Shown: positions 16,239 through 25,840, numbered from the stretch's first letter. The stretch: DNA of 64,000 nucleotides from Streptomyces sp. HB132 (GCF_016909575.1 NZ_JAFBGA010000005.1:62001-126000), one strand, 5' to 3'. Notes: generated by a model from the sequence alone, not told the origin. A program made the numbers and translations.

Positions 16239-17533
16239 CGTGCGGCACCGACGAGGGTCAGGACCCTGGCAGAGACCATGACGTGACCGCCACGGACGCG
16301 ATGTTCACCTGCCTGCTGGAGGACAGTGCGGAAGAACTGTACGACCAGGCCCCGTGCGGGTACCTGTCGACGATGATGGACGGCACCATCGCCAAGATCA
16401 ACGGCACCCTGCTGGAGTGGCTGGGCCTGGAGAGGCACCAAGTGGTGGGGCGGATGCGGTTCACCGATCTGCTCACGGTGGGGGGCAAGCTGTACCACGA
16501 GACGCACTTCGCCCCGATGCTGCAGATGAAGGGCGAGATCAGCGGCATCGCCCTGGACATCAGAGCCGCCGACAAGCAGCGGATCCCCGTACTGGTCACC
16601 TCGAAGGTCAAGGCCGGCGACGCCGGTGAGCCGCTCCTCATCCGCACCACCGTGTTCGACGCCCGCGAGCGCCGCGCCTACGAGATGGAGCTGCTGCGTG
16701 GCCGCCAGGCGGCCGAGGAAGCACGCCGGCAGGCGGAGGCCGACCGCGCACGGCTTCAGGAAGCCCTCGCCGTGCTCCAGCAGAACCTGCTGCCCGCCGA
16801 GCTGCCCGTGATTCCTGGCCTGGAAGCCGGTTCGTACTACCACACGGCCTCCCCAGACCTGCTCGGCGGCGACTTCTACGATCTGTTCCCCCTCGACACC
16901 GACCGGTGGGCGTTCTTCCTGGGCGACGTGTGCGGGAAGGGCCCCCAGGCCGCCGCGGTCACCTCGCTGACCCGCTACACGCTGCGGGCCGCCGCCCTCC
17001 ACGACCCCGACCCCGTCACCGTCCTGACCACCCTGAACGCCGTACTCCACGAGCGGTACACCAGCGGCGACCCCCGATACTGCACCGCCATCTTCGGAAC
17101 CCTGCACCGCGAAGGCGACCTCGCCCGCGTGCACCTGGCCTCCGGGGGCCACCCCTCCGCTCTGATCCAGCGCGCCGACGGCGGGGCGGACTTCCTGCCC
17201 ACCCCAGGTGGGATGCTCATCGGCGTCCTGCCCCACGCGCAGTTCACCGCCGCCCGCACCGAGCTGCACCCCGGCGACACCCTGCTGCTGTACACCGACG
17301 GCCTGACCGAGGCACGCATCGGGCCCGACCGCGATCTCTACGGAGAGGACGCCCTGCGCGCGTTCACCGCCGGTAAGCCCCCCGCGGGCCCTCAAGCGCT
17401 TGTCACCGCCTTGACCGGGCTCCTCGCCGGTTTCGGCGACGGCCTCGACGACGACACCGCGCTGCTCGCCCTCGGCGTACCCGCCCCGCTCCCGACCTCC
17501 TTCCCCACCCTCGCGAATGAAGACAAGACCTGA
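16235..17533 (+). CDS. rsbP: RsbP-like PAS-PP2C phosphatase
   Basis: 432 aa. A PAS domain lies at about residues 25-140 (QAPCGYLSTMMDGTIAKING), then a charged coiled coil at about 145-195 (ELLRGRQAAEEARRQAEADR). A PP2C/SpoIIE-type phosphatase follows at about 205-415 with metal motifs GGDFYDLF, GDVCGKG, DGLTEAR and DDDTALL. Such proteins dephosphorylate an STAS anti-anti-sigma factor in response to the sensor partner. It overlaps rsbQ by 4 bp and is followed at once by an STAS gene, completing the module. A sigma factor and anti-sigma kinase are not in the window. Confidence 0.9.
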   Translation: MTCGTDEGQDPGRDHDVTATDAMFTCLLEDSAEELYDQAPCGYLSTMMDGTIAKINGTLLEWLGLERHQVVGRMRFTDLLTVGGKLYHETHFAPMLQMKGEISGIALDIRAADKQRIPVLVTSKVKAGDAGEPLLIRTTVFDARERRAYEMELLRGRQAAEEARRQAEADRARLQEALAVLQQNLLPAELPVIPGLEAGSYYHTASPDLLGGDFYDLFPLDTDRWAFFLGDVCGKGPQAAAVTSLTRYTLRAAALHDPDPVTVLTTLNAVLHERYTSGDPRYCTAIFGTLHREGDLARVHLASGGHPSALIQRADGGADFLPTPGGMLIGVLPHAQFTAARTELHPGDTLLLYTDGLTEARIGPDRDLYGEDALRAFTAGKPPAGPQALVTALTGLLAGFGDGLDDDTALLALGVPAPLPTSFPTLANEDKT

Positions 17534-17534
17534 G

Positions 17535-17888
17535 ATGAGCCCGCTGACGATCACCTCCCGAGACGCCGCCACCGGCCCCGTGCTGGAGATCACCGGTGAC
17601 CTCGAATACGCGACGGCACCCCAACTCCGCAACGCCCTCGACGACCTCACGCTTGCTGCGGGGCAACTACTGGTCCTGGACCTCTCCGGCATGGATTTCT
17701 GCGACTCCAGCGGCATCACCACCCTGCTGGCGGCTCGCAACCTGGCCACGGAACAGAACGCAGCCCTGGCCTTGGCCGCGGTCCCGCCCAACACCCTCCG
17801 GGTCTTGGGGATTGTCGGCCTGGACCGGGTCTTCACCATCCATCAGGACGCCTCCCAGGCCACCGCTCCCCGCTCCGCCACCGGCTGA
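17535..17888 (+). CDS. rsbV: STAS anti-sigma factor antagonist (RsbV-like)
   Basis: 117 aa from the second ATG; a first ATG at 17517 overlaps rsbP and would add six residues. The STAS fold is clear: LEITGDLEYATAPQLRNALD, then the phosphorylatable Ser in DLSGMDFCDSSGITTLL. It is the expected substrate of the upstream PP2C phosphatase and would bind an anti-sigma kinase when dephosphorylated. Position and order suggest one operon, rsbQ-rsbP-rsbV. Confidence 0.87.
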   Translation: MSPLTITSRDAATGPVLEITGDLEYATAPQLRNALDDLTLAAGQLLVLDLSGMDFCDSSGITTLLAARNLATEQNAALALAAVPPNTLRVLGIVGLDRVFTIHQDASQATAPRSATG

Positions 17889-18115
17889 TCCACCCCTCGG
17901 GAACGGACGGCTGCGGTTCGCCCCCGCGTCAGGGGCCCATGGTCTCGCCGGCGGACCGCCGAGAGCGGCCCCGAGAGCGGTTGCCGGAACCGCGTACGCT
18001 CCGCCTCGAGGCGTACACACATGTCCGTTGCATGAGGCGAACGGGGTGGAGTTGATCGGCTCCCGGACAACGGGACCGACCCCGGCGGACGCGGTGGCTT
18101 CAGCAGCGGCTGCGG

Positions 18116-18943
18116 TCAAAGACTCCTCAGTGCAGCGGCGCCCCGGCTGCCGGCTTCTGCCGTGTACATCACCAAGGAGAAACCTGAGCCGGGCAGGCTG
18201 AGGGTGTGCCGGTCGACTTCCAGCTCGCCTGCAGTGGGGTGATGCAGGATTTTTCGCACGCTGGGCACGGGGCGCACCGCGTGGTCACGCCAGTTGCTCG
18301 CAAAATCAGGATCGTGGGTCGCGAACTCGTTGATCAGCTCTGCGAGGACGCTGTCCGTGGGGTGCCGAACGCCGGCTGCGCGCAAGTCAGCGGCTGCCTG
18401 CTGAGAGAAGTCGGACTCCGAACCGGGCGCCCCGGTGCACAGGGTGTCACGGAATCTTGTCGAGATGCGCGTGAGGTTGCGCTCTTCGGTGGTGAGTTGG
18501 GAGAAGTCCGTGATCAACGCTGCGGCTGCCGCGTTCCAAGCGACGATGTCCAGCCGTGCGTTGACGATGTAGGCCGGGATGCCGTCGAGTCTGCCGAGTA
18601 GCTGTCGGGCATCCTCGGGCACGTGCTCCGGCGCGCCGTCGTTCTCTGCCGGCAGCACTTGTCCGGCGAGGCGGGCCAGATGGTCACGCTCCGCTCCAGC
18701 GAGCTGGAGAGCCGTCGCCAGCGAAGACAGCACCTGCGGTGAGGGCCGGGGAGCGCGTGCCCGTTCCAGTCGTTCGTAGTAGCTCACCGACACCTGCGCC
18801 AGGGCGGCCACCTCCTCGCGGCGCAGTCCGGGTGTGCGACGGGCGCCCCGGCCCGGTGGAGTCGTCGCTTCGGCCGGCACATCTTCTGGTCGCAGTTCCT
18901 CGCGGCGGCGGCGGAGAAAGTCTGCGAGTTCCTGGCTGCTCAC
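18116..18943 (-). CDS. XRE-family regulator with MmyB-type ligand domain
   Basis: 275 aa. The N-terminal helix-turn-helix (residues 30-80; TPGLRREEVAALAQVSVSYY then ERLERARAPRPS) is followed by the MmyB-like ligand-binding domain (AYIVNARLDIVAWNAAAAAL; PSVRKILHHPTAGELEVDRH). These regulators are usually divergent from the oxidoreductase genes they control. Here it is divergent from the SnoaL/NmrA pair with about 130 bp between, so it is their likely repressor or activator. The ligand is unknown. Confidence 0.88.
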   Translation of the reverse strand: MSSQELADFLRRRREELRPEDVPAEATTPPGRGARRTPGLRREEVAALAQVSVSYYERLERARAPRPSPQVLSSLATALQLAGAERDHLARLAGQVLPAENDGAPEHVPEDARQLLGRLDGIPAYIVNARLDIVAWNAAAAALITDFSQLTTEERNLTRISTRFRDTLCTGAPGSESDFSQQAAADLRAAGVRHPTDSVLAELINEFATHDPDFASNWRDHAVRPVPSVRKILHHPTAGELEVDRHTLSLPGSGFSLVMYTAEAGSRGAAALRSL

Positions 18944-19070
18944 CCTTCGATGCTGTCACAGGGAGAACAGCTGAGCCTCGCACTGTTGGTCCGGGGCTTG
19001 GCTGTCCGTTCCACGCCAACAGATCCGCTGTGCATGGTGGTCCGGTGGTTGTCGACTACGAGGAGCAAAT

Positions 19071-19511
19071 GTGTCCAGCACACCTGAGGAAATTTTTCGT
19101 CGCCTGATCGACCTGATGCTGGCCAAGGACATGAATGCCGTGGCGGACCTGTGGGCGCCCGACGGAATCGCGGAGTTCCCTTTCGCAGCCGGCATCTCCC
19201 CCCGTGTTCTTCGCGGACGTGAGGAAGTACGCACCCACATCGCTCACTATCCGGATCTGATGGACATGAAGGAGGTGGCAGCACTGACCGTGCGGCCCAC
19301 GGATCGAACGGACACCGTCGTGGTGGAGTGGACGGCCATCGGCCGCACCGTGGCCACCTCCCAGCCCTACCGCCTGGACTACATCGTGGTTCTCACGGTC
19401 CGCGACGGGCTGATCGCTCTGTTTCGGGACTACTGGAGCCCGCTGTCGGCGGCCGCCGCTGCCGGAGGGCTCGCCGGGCTGATCGGCTCGCTTGAGAGGA
19501 AGGACGCCTGA
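19071..19511 (+). CDS. SnoaL/NTF2-like protein
   Basis: 146 aa with the cone-like NTF2 pattern: AKDMNAVADLWAPDGIAEFP near the start, then LRGREEVRTHIAHYPDLMD, and a terminal VLTVRDGLIALFRDYW. Members include polyketide cyclases and isomerases, but most are uncharacterised. The GTG at 19071 has AGGAG 6-7 bases upstream. Its stop overlaps the next gene by 1 bp (TGATG), so they are co-transcribed. Cytoplasmic, function unknown. Confidence 0.72.
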   Translation: MSSTPEEIFRRLIDLMLAKDMNAVADLWAPDGIAEFPFAAGISPRVLRGREEVRTHIAHYPDLMDMKEVAALTVRPTDRTDTVVVEWTAIGRTVATSQPYRLDYIVVLTVRDGLIALFRDYWSPLSAAAAAGGLAGLIGSLERKDA

Positions 19512-20353
19512 TGTCCGGAGTGCTCGTGACCGGAGGCACCGGCAGGACCGGGAAGACACTGGTGCAAGAACTCCGCAACGCTGGTGTGCGGGCTCGGGCA
19601 GCCAGCCGGAACCCGGCCGCAGCCGATCCTGACGCCATCCGCTTCGACTGGAGGGACCCGATCACCTATGGACCCGCGCTGGACGGGATGGACCGTGTCT
19701 TCCTGCTTCCTCCGGTGGAGTCCGTGGACCCGCTGCCGCTGGTCGAGCCCTTCCTGCGCCAAGTACAGCGGGCAGGCGTCCAGCGCCTCGTCATGCTCGG
19801 CTCCGCCATTGTCCTGCCGAACGCGCCCAGCGCTGTCGAGATGGCTGCACAGGTTCAGGCTCGGCCGGGAGGTGTCGTACTCCGCGCGTCCGGCTTCATG
19901 CAGAACTTTCTTCGCCCGCACCCCCTGGCCGAGCACATCCATCGACTCGGTGAGATCCGCACCGCAGCCGGTGACGGCGAGTTGGGGTGGGTCGATGCGC
20001 GGGACGTCGCGGCCGTCGCCGCTGCCCTGTTGGCCGACCTGGGGGCGGACGCTCGAAGCGACTACCTGATCACCGGGCCGCACGGGATGGGATATCCACA
20101 GGCCGCGCAGATCATCACCGCTCGGACCGGCCGACAGGTCCGGGTGGAGCACATCACGGAGGAGGACCAGATTGCCGCCTACCGGGCCTCCGGAATGCCG
20201 ACGGAGTTCGCTGCCGCCCTCGCGGCCGTCGAGCGCGGAATCAAGGAGGGACGCGAAGACCAGGTCAGCACCGCGGTGCTGGAACTGACCGGCCGTCCAC
20301 CGCGCAGCTTTGCCGACTTCGTCACTGATCACGCGTACGAGTGGAAGCGGTAA
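19511..20353 (+). CDS. NmrA-like NAD(P)-binding protein
   Basis: 280 aa. The Rossmann motif GGTGRTGKTLV follows the first strand, and NAD(P)-binding-family features follow: RVFLLPPVE, LVMLGSA, GVVLRASGFMQNFL, and LGWVDARDVAAVAAALL. It is of the atypical-SDR/NmrA type, with reductase or redox-sensing roles. It is coupled to the SnoaL-like gene and probably controlled by the divergent XRE regulator. Confidence 0.85.
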   Translation: MSGVLVTGGTGRTGKTLVQELRNAGVRARAASRNPAAADPDAIRFDWRDPITYGPALDGMDRVFLLPPVESVDPLPLVEPFLRQVQRAGVQRLVMLGSAIVLPNAPSAVEMAAQVQARPGGVVLRASGFMQNFLRPHPLAEHIHRLGEIRTAAGDGELGWVDARDVAAVAAALLADLGADARSDYLITGPHGMGYPQAAQIITARTGRQVRVEHITEEDQIAAYRASGMPTEFAAALAAVERGIKEGREDQVSTAVLELTGRPPRSFADFVTDHAYEWKR

Positions 20354-20456
20354 TGGTTGAACAGGAGCAGTGCGGTCGATTGGAAGCCACGCGGAATCAG
20401 TTCGGCAAGCTCCGCCGCCGGCCACCGCTGTCCGAGGCGCCTGACAGACTCGCGTC

Positions 20457-22559
20457 ATGTTCACGGGGATCGACGACGTCGACTGGGCGTCCATGGGCCA
20501 TGCGTACGGCGATGCTTCGGATGTACCGGACCTACTGCGGGGGCTGGCGTCCTCCGACGCGGGCGAGCGGGAGATCGCACTGGACGCCATGCACGGCGCC
20601 GTGCACCACCAAGGGGATGTGTACGACAGCACGGTCGCGTGTATCCCCTTCCTGTTCGAGCTGGTCGGGACGGTCGGCCTGCCGGGACGTGGCGAGATCG
20701 TCGACCTGCTGCGCAGCGTCGAGGGGGACGGCCGCGATCCGGAGGAGATGGACTTCTGGTCCGACGACGACGACGAGTACGCGGCCTGGGCCGGGATGCT
20801 CGCCGAGGCGGAGTCGCAGGTGCGGGCGCGCAGTGGTGCGCTCCTGGAGCTCCTCGACGACGCGGACGAGGAGCTGAGGCGTGCGTTGCCGGGCGCGCTG
20901 GTGCAGTTGCACAACGAGCCGGAGACGGTCCTGGCCGCGCTGAGTCTAAGGCTCGCCGGGGAGCGGGACCCGAATGTCCTGCGGGCGTTGGTGGCCGCAC
21001 TGGGTGAACTGGGCGTCCGCAGGCCCGAGTGCACGGAGCGTGCAGGTGAGACTCTGGCCGGCCTCCTCCCCCGGGACACCAGGCCGGGCAATACCGGGCT
21101 GCAGCTGTCCGCCCTTGTGCAGCTGGTGCGCTGCGCGCCCGGCCGGCTCCCTGATCGGTCCGTGGAGATCGCCACAGACGTCATGCGGAATGCGCGCGAC
21201 GCACAGGAGGACGCAGGGCACGGGAACACGGGCCCCGTCCTGCAGACACCGACGATGATCTCCTATCTCCGCGGGCTAAAGGCGTCCCGGCGCGCCACGG
21301 CCAAGGCCCCCTGGGCGACCGAACTGCTCGCGGACCTGCACCGCGCCCTGGACGACCGAGCCGCCGAACGCTTCGCGCTGTTGGAGGACCAGCTGCGCAG
21401 CCCCGACTGGGGCCAGCGACGTGACGCCATCGACATGGCGGGCCTGTTGCTCACGGGATGGCGAGGCCCGCACGGGGAGCCCGTGCGGCTCCTGGGTGAG
21501 CAGCTCCTCGAAGCCGACCACCGCATCATCCGGTGGGCGGCATCGGAGCTCGTACGCCTCTACGCCATCGGCGGACCCGCGGCCGACGCACTGGCCGAAC
21601 GGGTTTCGGCCGTGCCTGACTTCCCGCCCCAGGCACGGTGGAACGAGACCTCCTACGGAGCCGTGCTGAGCGCGCTCGCCGCACAGGGCGATGCGCGTGC
21701 CGTGCCGGGGCTCCTGGAAGTGCTGCGGTTCGGACACGTGCCGGAGGACCTGGGCGACTGGATCGACCGCATGGACCGGAGTGTCGGCGCAACACTGGCG
21801 ACGGTGCTGGACGAAAGGCTGTCCGCGCTCGATCCCGTGGACCGCCGCTCCTGGCGCGCCGAGTACCTGCTGAATGCAGCGGTTGCCGCCGGATCGGCCG
21901 AGGCGACGGACACGGTCCTGCGGATCCTGCGGACCCCCGAGGACCGGCCCGTCCCAGCAAGGGGCGCAGCTTTGCGCGCCCTGGCACGGCTCGGCCCGGC
22001 GACCGCCCGGGAGTGCCTCCCGGAGCTGCGGTCACTGGCGCGGAACGGCTCGTCACAGCACAACCTCGACGCCGCGGCGGCACTGTGGTCGGTCGGGGGC
22101 GAGGAAGAAGCCGTCCTGCTCGCACTCAGAACGGCACTCGCGGCCGAGGACTGGTCGCCGCTGTGCGACGCACTGCGTGTGGTCACCGGCATGGGAGCGG
22201 GGGCTGCCGTGCTGCTGCCCGAACTGCGCGCGCTCGCGGCCTCACCGGAGAGAAACACCGGCTGGGTGGCGGGCGACCTCGCGGCGGCGTTGTGGGAGGC
22301 GGGCCGTGACGTGGAGGAGTCCCTACCCGTCCTGCTCCACGCCTGGTCCGCGCACATCGACAACAGACCCGGCGTAGCGGGCGTGTGGGCGGGCATGGGT
22401 TCCGCGGCCGCCCCTGCGGTACCCGTACTCCGTGAGGAGATCGCTGCCACTCGGCGCCACAACAACACGGGTGGCGAGGGCCGGATGCGCTACCGCTGCG
22501 CCGATGACGAACTGCTGTTGCAGCACGCCCGCGCAGTGCTCGAGGCGTGCGACGGGTAG
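20457..22559 (+). CDS. HEAT-repeat protein
   Basis: 700 aa built of paired amphipathic helices, e.g. PDLLRGLASSDAGEREIALD near the start, and LLELLDDADEELRRALPGAL. This is an all-helical scaffold with no catalytic motif visible. Streptomyces genomes carry many such proteins, of unknown role, thought to be protein-protein scaffolds. It lies about 100 bp downstream of the NmrA-like gene on the same strand but has no obvious link. An acidic DDDDEYAAW loop lies near residue 102. Confidence 0.72.
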   Translation: MFTGIDDVDWASMGHAYGDASDVPDLLRGLASSDAGEREIALDAMHGAVHHQGDVYDSTVACIPFLFELVGTVGLPGRGEIVDLLRSVEGDGRDPEEMDFWSDDDDEYAAWAGMLAEAESQVRARSGALLELLDDADEELRRALPGALVQLHNEPETVLAALSLRLAGERDPNVLRALVAALGELGVRRPECTERAGETLAGLLPRDTRPGNTGLQLSALVQLVRCAPGRLPDRSVEIATDVMRNARDAQEDAGHGNTGPVLQTPTMISYLRGLKASRRATAKAPWATELLADLHRALDDRAAERFALLEDQLRSPDWGQRRDAIDMAGLLLTGWRGPHGEPVRLLGEQLLEADHRIIRWAASELVRLYAIGGPAADALAERVSAVPDFPPQARWNETSYGAVLSALAAQGDARAVPGLLEVLRFGHVPEDLGDWIDRMDRSVGATLATVLDERLSALDPVDRRSWRAEYLLNAAVAAGSAEATDTVLRILRTPEDRPVPARGAALRALARLGPATARECLPELRSLARNGSSQHNLDAAAALWSVGGEEEAVLLALRTALAAEDWSPLCDALRVVTGMGAGAAVLLPELRALAASPERNTGWVAGDLAAALWEAGRDVEESLPVLLHAWSAHIDNRPGVAGVWAGMGSAAAPAVPVLREEIAATRRHNNTGGEGRMRYRCADDELLLQHARAVLEACDG

Positions 22560-22993
22560 AGCGGTTGTCCCCAGGGGCGAACCCCGAGCGGAGGGGGCGG
22601 TCCCGGTCGGAAGAGAGTGCCGTGCACGTCGGGCGGCACAGTCCGCCCCGGCATACACGGATCTCCCGTCTCCCACACTCCGGGGCAGGTCCAGGCCCCT
22701 TCGTGTGCGCCTCCGTCACCGGCACCGCTTCGGTGTCGGCGGTCATACCCTGCTCGTCGCCGGCTTACGTACCGCGTGTTCGCCACAGCCGGATTCTCTG
22801 TCGAGTTCAGCGGGTTGCGCTGAGCTTGCTCTCTGCGCTCGCCGAGCGAACGGCGGTGAATCCGTTGGCTCCCGCCGCTGCGCTGCCCGCCTTCGCGGCG
22901 GGCCCCGGCGCGTCCGCGAAAACCCGTTGGCGGTCCACGGCGACCACTGCTACTTTTCCGCAGGCCGTGCGAGAGAACGAGGAGGTGGTACCC
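22560..22993. other. intergenic, no gene recognised
   Basis: Frames on both strands are long but lack domains. It contains the promoter side of the small ORF and hydrolase downstream. Confidence 0.4.
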
Positions 22994-23044
22994 GTGAACG
23001 TATCGACATGGGTGCTCTCCTCCGGGGTCACGGTCGGGCGATAG
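22994..23044 (+). CDS. 16-aa ORF with strong ribosome site (leader peptide?)
   Basis: GAGGAGGT lies 7 bases before a GTG at 22994 that encodes MNVSTWVLSSGVTVGR and stops at 23044, 45 bp before the hydrolase start. The strong site and position suggest a leader peptide or an uORF that affects the next gene. It could equally be a chance match. Confidence 0.35.
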   Translation: MNVSTWVLSSGVTVGR

Positions 23045-23089
23045 GTCGTCCGGGAGCGCCGTTCCAGAGCCCTCCCGAAAGGCACGACC

Positions 23090-23842
23090 ATGCGGTTCAC
23101 TTCTGAACGGCTCCTCGACGACGGTGTCCTCGAGCGCGAATTCACCCTCGGCGAGATCCCCGGCACCCTCTGGACGCCTGGATCCGCCGTACCGGGCCCG
23201 CTGATCCTGATGGCCCACAACAACGGACTACCCAGGCGGCAAGCCAGGCTGGTGGCCCGGGCCAGGCACTCCGCGGCGCGCGGCTACGCGGTGGCCTCCA
23301 TCGACGCCGCCGGGTGTGGTGACCGTCCCCGTTCGGCCGCTGACGAACAGGCTCGCTCCGACCTCCGCCGGGCGGTGCAGGCCGGGGAGCCGGTCGACGA
23401 GATCTTCGAGTCCCTCGTCGGCCCGATGGTCGAGAAGGCGGTTCCGGAATGGCAGACCACCTTGGACGCCCTCCTTGGGCTGCCCGAGATCGCGGGCCCG
23501 GTCGGGTATTCGGGGTGGACCGCCGTCGGCATCCGCCTTGCGGTGGTCGAGCCGCTTGTCACGGCGGCCGGTTTCTTCGCCGGGGGGTACGTTCCTCGCG
23601 CCCAGCGCGAGGAGGCCCGGCAGGTCACCGTTCCGCTGCTGTTGCTGCTGCAGTGGGACGACGAGGGAAACCCCCGGCAGCGGGCCCTGGAGCTGTTCGA
23701 CGCCTTCGGCAGCACAGAGAAGACGTTGCACGCCAACATGGGCGGACACGTCGGCACCCCGTGGTTCGAGGTGGAGGACGGGGACCGGTTCTTCGATCGG
23801 CATCTGAGGAGACCGGGCCGCAAGGCCGTCGGCGGACGGTAG
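23090..23842 (+). CDS. alpha/beta hydrolase
   Basis: 250 aa. LILMAHNNGLPRRQ is the strand before the oxyanion loop, GYAVASIDAAGCGDRP follows, and the nucleophile elbow reads GYSGW (G-x-S-x-W rather than G-x-S-x-G). An acid lies in LLQWDDEGNP, and a His in ANMGGHVGTP. This fits a dienelactone-hydrolase-like esterase. The Trp after the nucleophile is unusual. No signal peptide. Substrate unknown. Confidence 0.75.
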   Translation: MRFTSERLLDDGVLEREFTLGEIPGTLWTPGSAVPGPLILMAHNNGLPRRQARLVARARHSAARGYAVASIDAAGCGDRPRSAADEQARSDLRRAVQAGEPVDEIFESLVGPMVEKAVPEWQTTLDALLGLPEIAGPVGYSGWTAVGIRLAVVEPLVTAAGFFAGGYVPRAQREEARQVTVPLLLLLQWDDEGNPRQRALELFDAFGSTEKTLHANMGGHVGTPWFEVEDGDRFFDRHLRRPGRKAVGGR

Positions 23843-24067
23843 ACGGTACCGGCCGGTCGGTGCGGCACCATTCAGGATTGACTCCGTTGAAGGGCCCGCC
23901 GGTGTCGGTGTCATGATCCGTTCCCGGAACCGATGGGGTTCCTGTCCGCCGCCCTGCGGGCAGGAACCGCGGTCCAGGCCGTAGCGGCGCGGGAGTTCGC
24001 GGCCCCGAGTGGTTCATCGCGACGCCGTCATCACGGACTGATCGGGTCCGTTGTGCTGTCGCTCCCG

Positions 24068-24747
24068 TCAATGATGGGTGCGAGCGCTGTTCCACAGCCG
24101 CATCAGCATCTGCTCGTCCATGTCCGACGCGTCGTCCTCGACACGCTCCCACCCGGCCCCGCGCACCTCCGTGTGCAGGTGCCCACGTAGCCGGCGGGGT
24201 AGGGCAGGACGTGCTGGGCGAGCACGACGTCAGGTCGGGGCGACTTCGTGGTGAGACCGTCGTCGATCATGGCATCGGCGCCGTTTCCGTTCTCCTCGGA
24301 GGGCTGGAAGAGCGCCACGAAAGTGCCCCGCCAGGAGTCCCGGTGCTGGGCCATCAGCCGTGCACAGCCAATCAGGCAAGCCACGTGCACGTCGTGGCCG
24401 CAGGCGTGCATGACCGGCTGTTCGCTGCCGTCCTCGTCGGTCGCGGTCGCGGTCGCGGTGGAGGCGTACGGGAGACCGGTCTGTTCGCTCAACGGAAGGG
24501 CGTCCATGTCCGCCCGCGCCATGACGACCGGGCCGTTCCCGTTCGCGAGGACCCCGATCACTCCCGTACCCCCGACGTCTTCGGTGATGTCGTAGCCGAA
24601 GTCCCGCAGGGCGTCCGCCGCCTTCGTCGCCGTACGGTGCTCCCGCAGGCCCAGCTCGGGATGCCGGTGCAGGTCCTGGTGGAGGTCCTCCACGTCGGAG
24701 CGGATCGCGTCGAGACCGGCCAGCACGGTTCGGGCAGGATCGGTCAT
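24068..24747 (-). pseudogene. truncated M20 amidohydrolase, chimeric 3' end
   Basis: The N-terminal 190 residues of an M20D amidohydrolase are intact (LHQDLHRHPELGLREH, MARADMDALPL, ACGHDVHVACLIG). The protein is cut short at GYVGT near 24185, about 200 residues before its normal end. Downstream the original frame becomes nonsense, while the +2 frame reads a coherent acidic-to-basic tail (VRGAGWERVEDDASDMDEQM) to a stop at 24068, which is unlike the M20 family and probably belongs to another gene. A deletion fused two genes. It is unlikely to be functional. Confidence 0.7.
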
Positions 24748-24958
24748 GGTCTCTGCTTGTTCGGGTGGGGCTGATCTTCTTCCTCATGCCCGTCCTGCGG
24801 ATCCGATGCGGCGCGCACCGTCGACACCACGTCCCTCGGGGGCGCATGTCGGGCAACCGGGCGGAGTTCCGCCGTGTCACCGGGCGTCGCGGCTCCACAA
24901 CGCTGCCTCGCCCCTGGGTACGAGCACATCCGGCTCACGACGTGCGGCCGCGGCCGGG

Positions 24959-25840
24959 TCAGGTGTTGGTGGCGTCCGCGGGAACGCCGTCGGGCAGCCC
25001 CGCCGCGGGACCAGTCCCTTCGTCGGCGCCGGGGCACACCGCACCCAGGGTGTAAGCGGTCATCGACAGCGCGCCGTACGCGTAGCCATCGACCAGGACC
25101 TCCGTCCCGCCGCCGGACGCCGCCGCGAGCCCCGCGAGGTAGAGCAGCGGGATGAAGTGATCAGGGGTGGGCGCCGCCGTGCGGTAGTCCCGGTGACCCT
25201 GCAGGCGGGTAACTGCCGCAGGGTCGTGCAGCAACACGTCCTTGGCGCTCTCGTCGAACCGCTGGGCCCAGTCGAAACCCGAGTCCGGGCGGCTGGGGTC
25301 GACGCCGCCCAGGTTGTGCACGACATTGCCGCTGCCCAGAACCAGCACGCCGCCGGCCCGCAGGGCGGCGAGTTTCGTGCCGAGGTCGAAGTGGTGGTCC
25401 AAGTCCTTGTCCGCGTTGATGCTCAGCTGGACGACAGGGATGTCGGCCAGGGGGAACGCGTGGCGCAGGACCGACCACGAGCCGTGGTCGATGCCCCAGC
25501 TGTCGGCGTCCGCCCCGACCCAGGTCGGCTTGACCGCCTCACTGACCTCGTCCACGAGTTCTGGCAGGCCCGGGGCGGGATACTGCACCTCGAAGAGCTC
25601 ACGCGGAAAGCCGTAGAAGTCGTGAATGGTGCGGGGGCGCGGCATCGCCGTCACCGCCGTGGCGTTGATGTACCAGTGAGCCGACACCACCAGGATTGCC
25701 TTCGGTCGGGGCACCGACCGGCCGAAAGCCTGCCATGCGGTGGTGTAGCGGTTCTCCTCCAGAGCGTTCATCGGGCTGCCGTGGCCGATGAACGCCGCAG
25801 GCATGAGTGGCGACCCGTGTGTTTCCGTTGCAGCTGTCAC
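24959..25840 (-). CDS. LigB/4,5-DOPA-type extradiol dioxygenase
   Basis: 293 aa from the GTG at 25840, with AGGTGA upstream; another GTG at 25879 would add 13 residues. The zinc/iron-site His-rich segments match YgiD/DODA proteins: AAFIGHGSPMNAL, VVSAHWY, DHGSWSVLRHAF, VLGSGNVVHNLG and DHFIPLLY. It opens catecholic rings. It is monocistronic. A 53-bp inverted copy of part of its 5' end lies about 0.8 kb away. Confidence 0.88.
   Translation of the reverse strand: MTAATETHGSPLMPAAFIGHGSPMNALEENRYTTAWQAFGRSVPRPKAILVVSAHWYINATAVTAMPRPRTIHDFYGFPRELFEVQYPAPGLPELVDEVSEAVKPTWVGADADSWGIDHGSWSVLRHAFPLADIPVVQLSINADKDLDHHFDLGTKLAALRAGGVLVLGSGNVVHNLGGVDPSRPDSGFDWAQRFDESAKDVLLHDPAAVTRLQGHRDYRTAAPTPDHFIPLLYLAGLAAASGGGTEVLVDGYAYGALSMTAYTLGAVCPGADEGTGPAAGLPDGVPADATNT
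25764..25816 (-). repeat. 53-bp segment, partner of 26568-26620
   Basis: This part of the DODA 5' coding region (minus strand) is identical over 53 bp to 26568-26620 on the plus strand, so the copies are inverted. Both encode GSPLMPAAFIGHGSPMN. Confidence 0.85.

Noticed and set aside
16118..17839. 573-aa minus-strand frame over the PAS-phosphatase
   Set aside because: Shadow of a protein with clear PP2C motifs on the plus strand.
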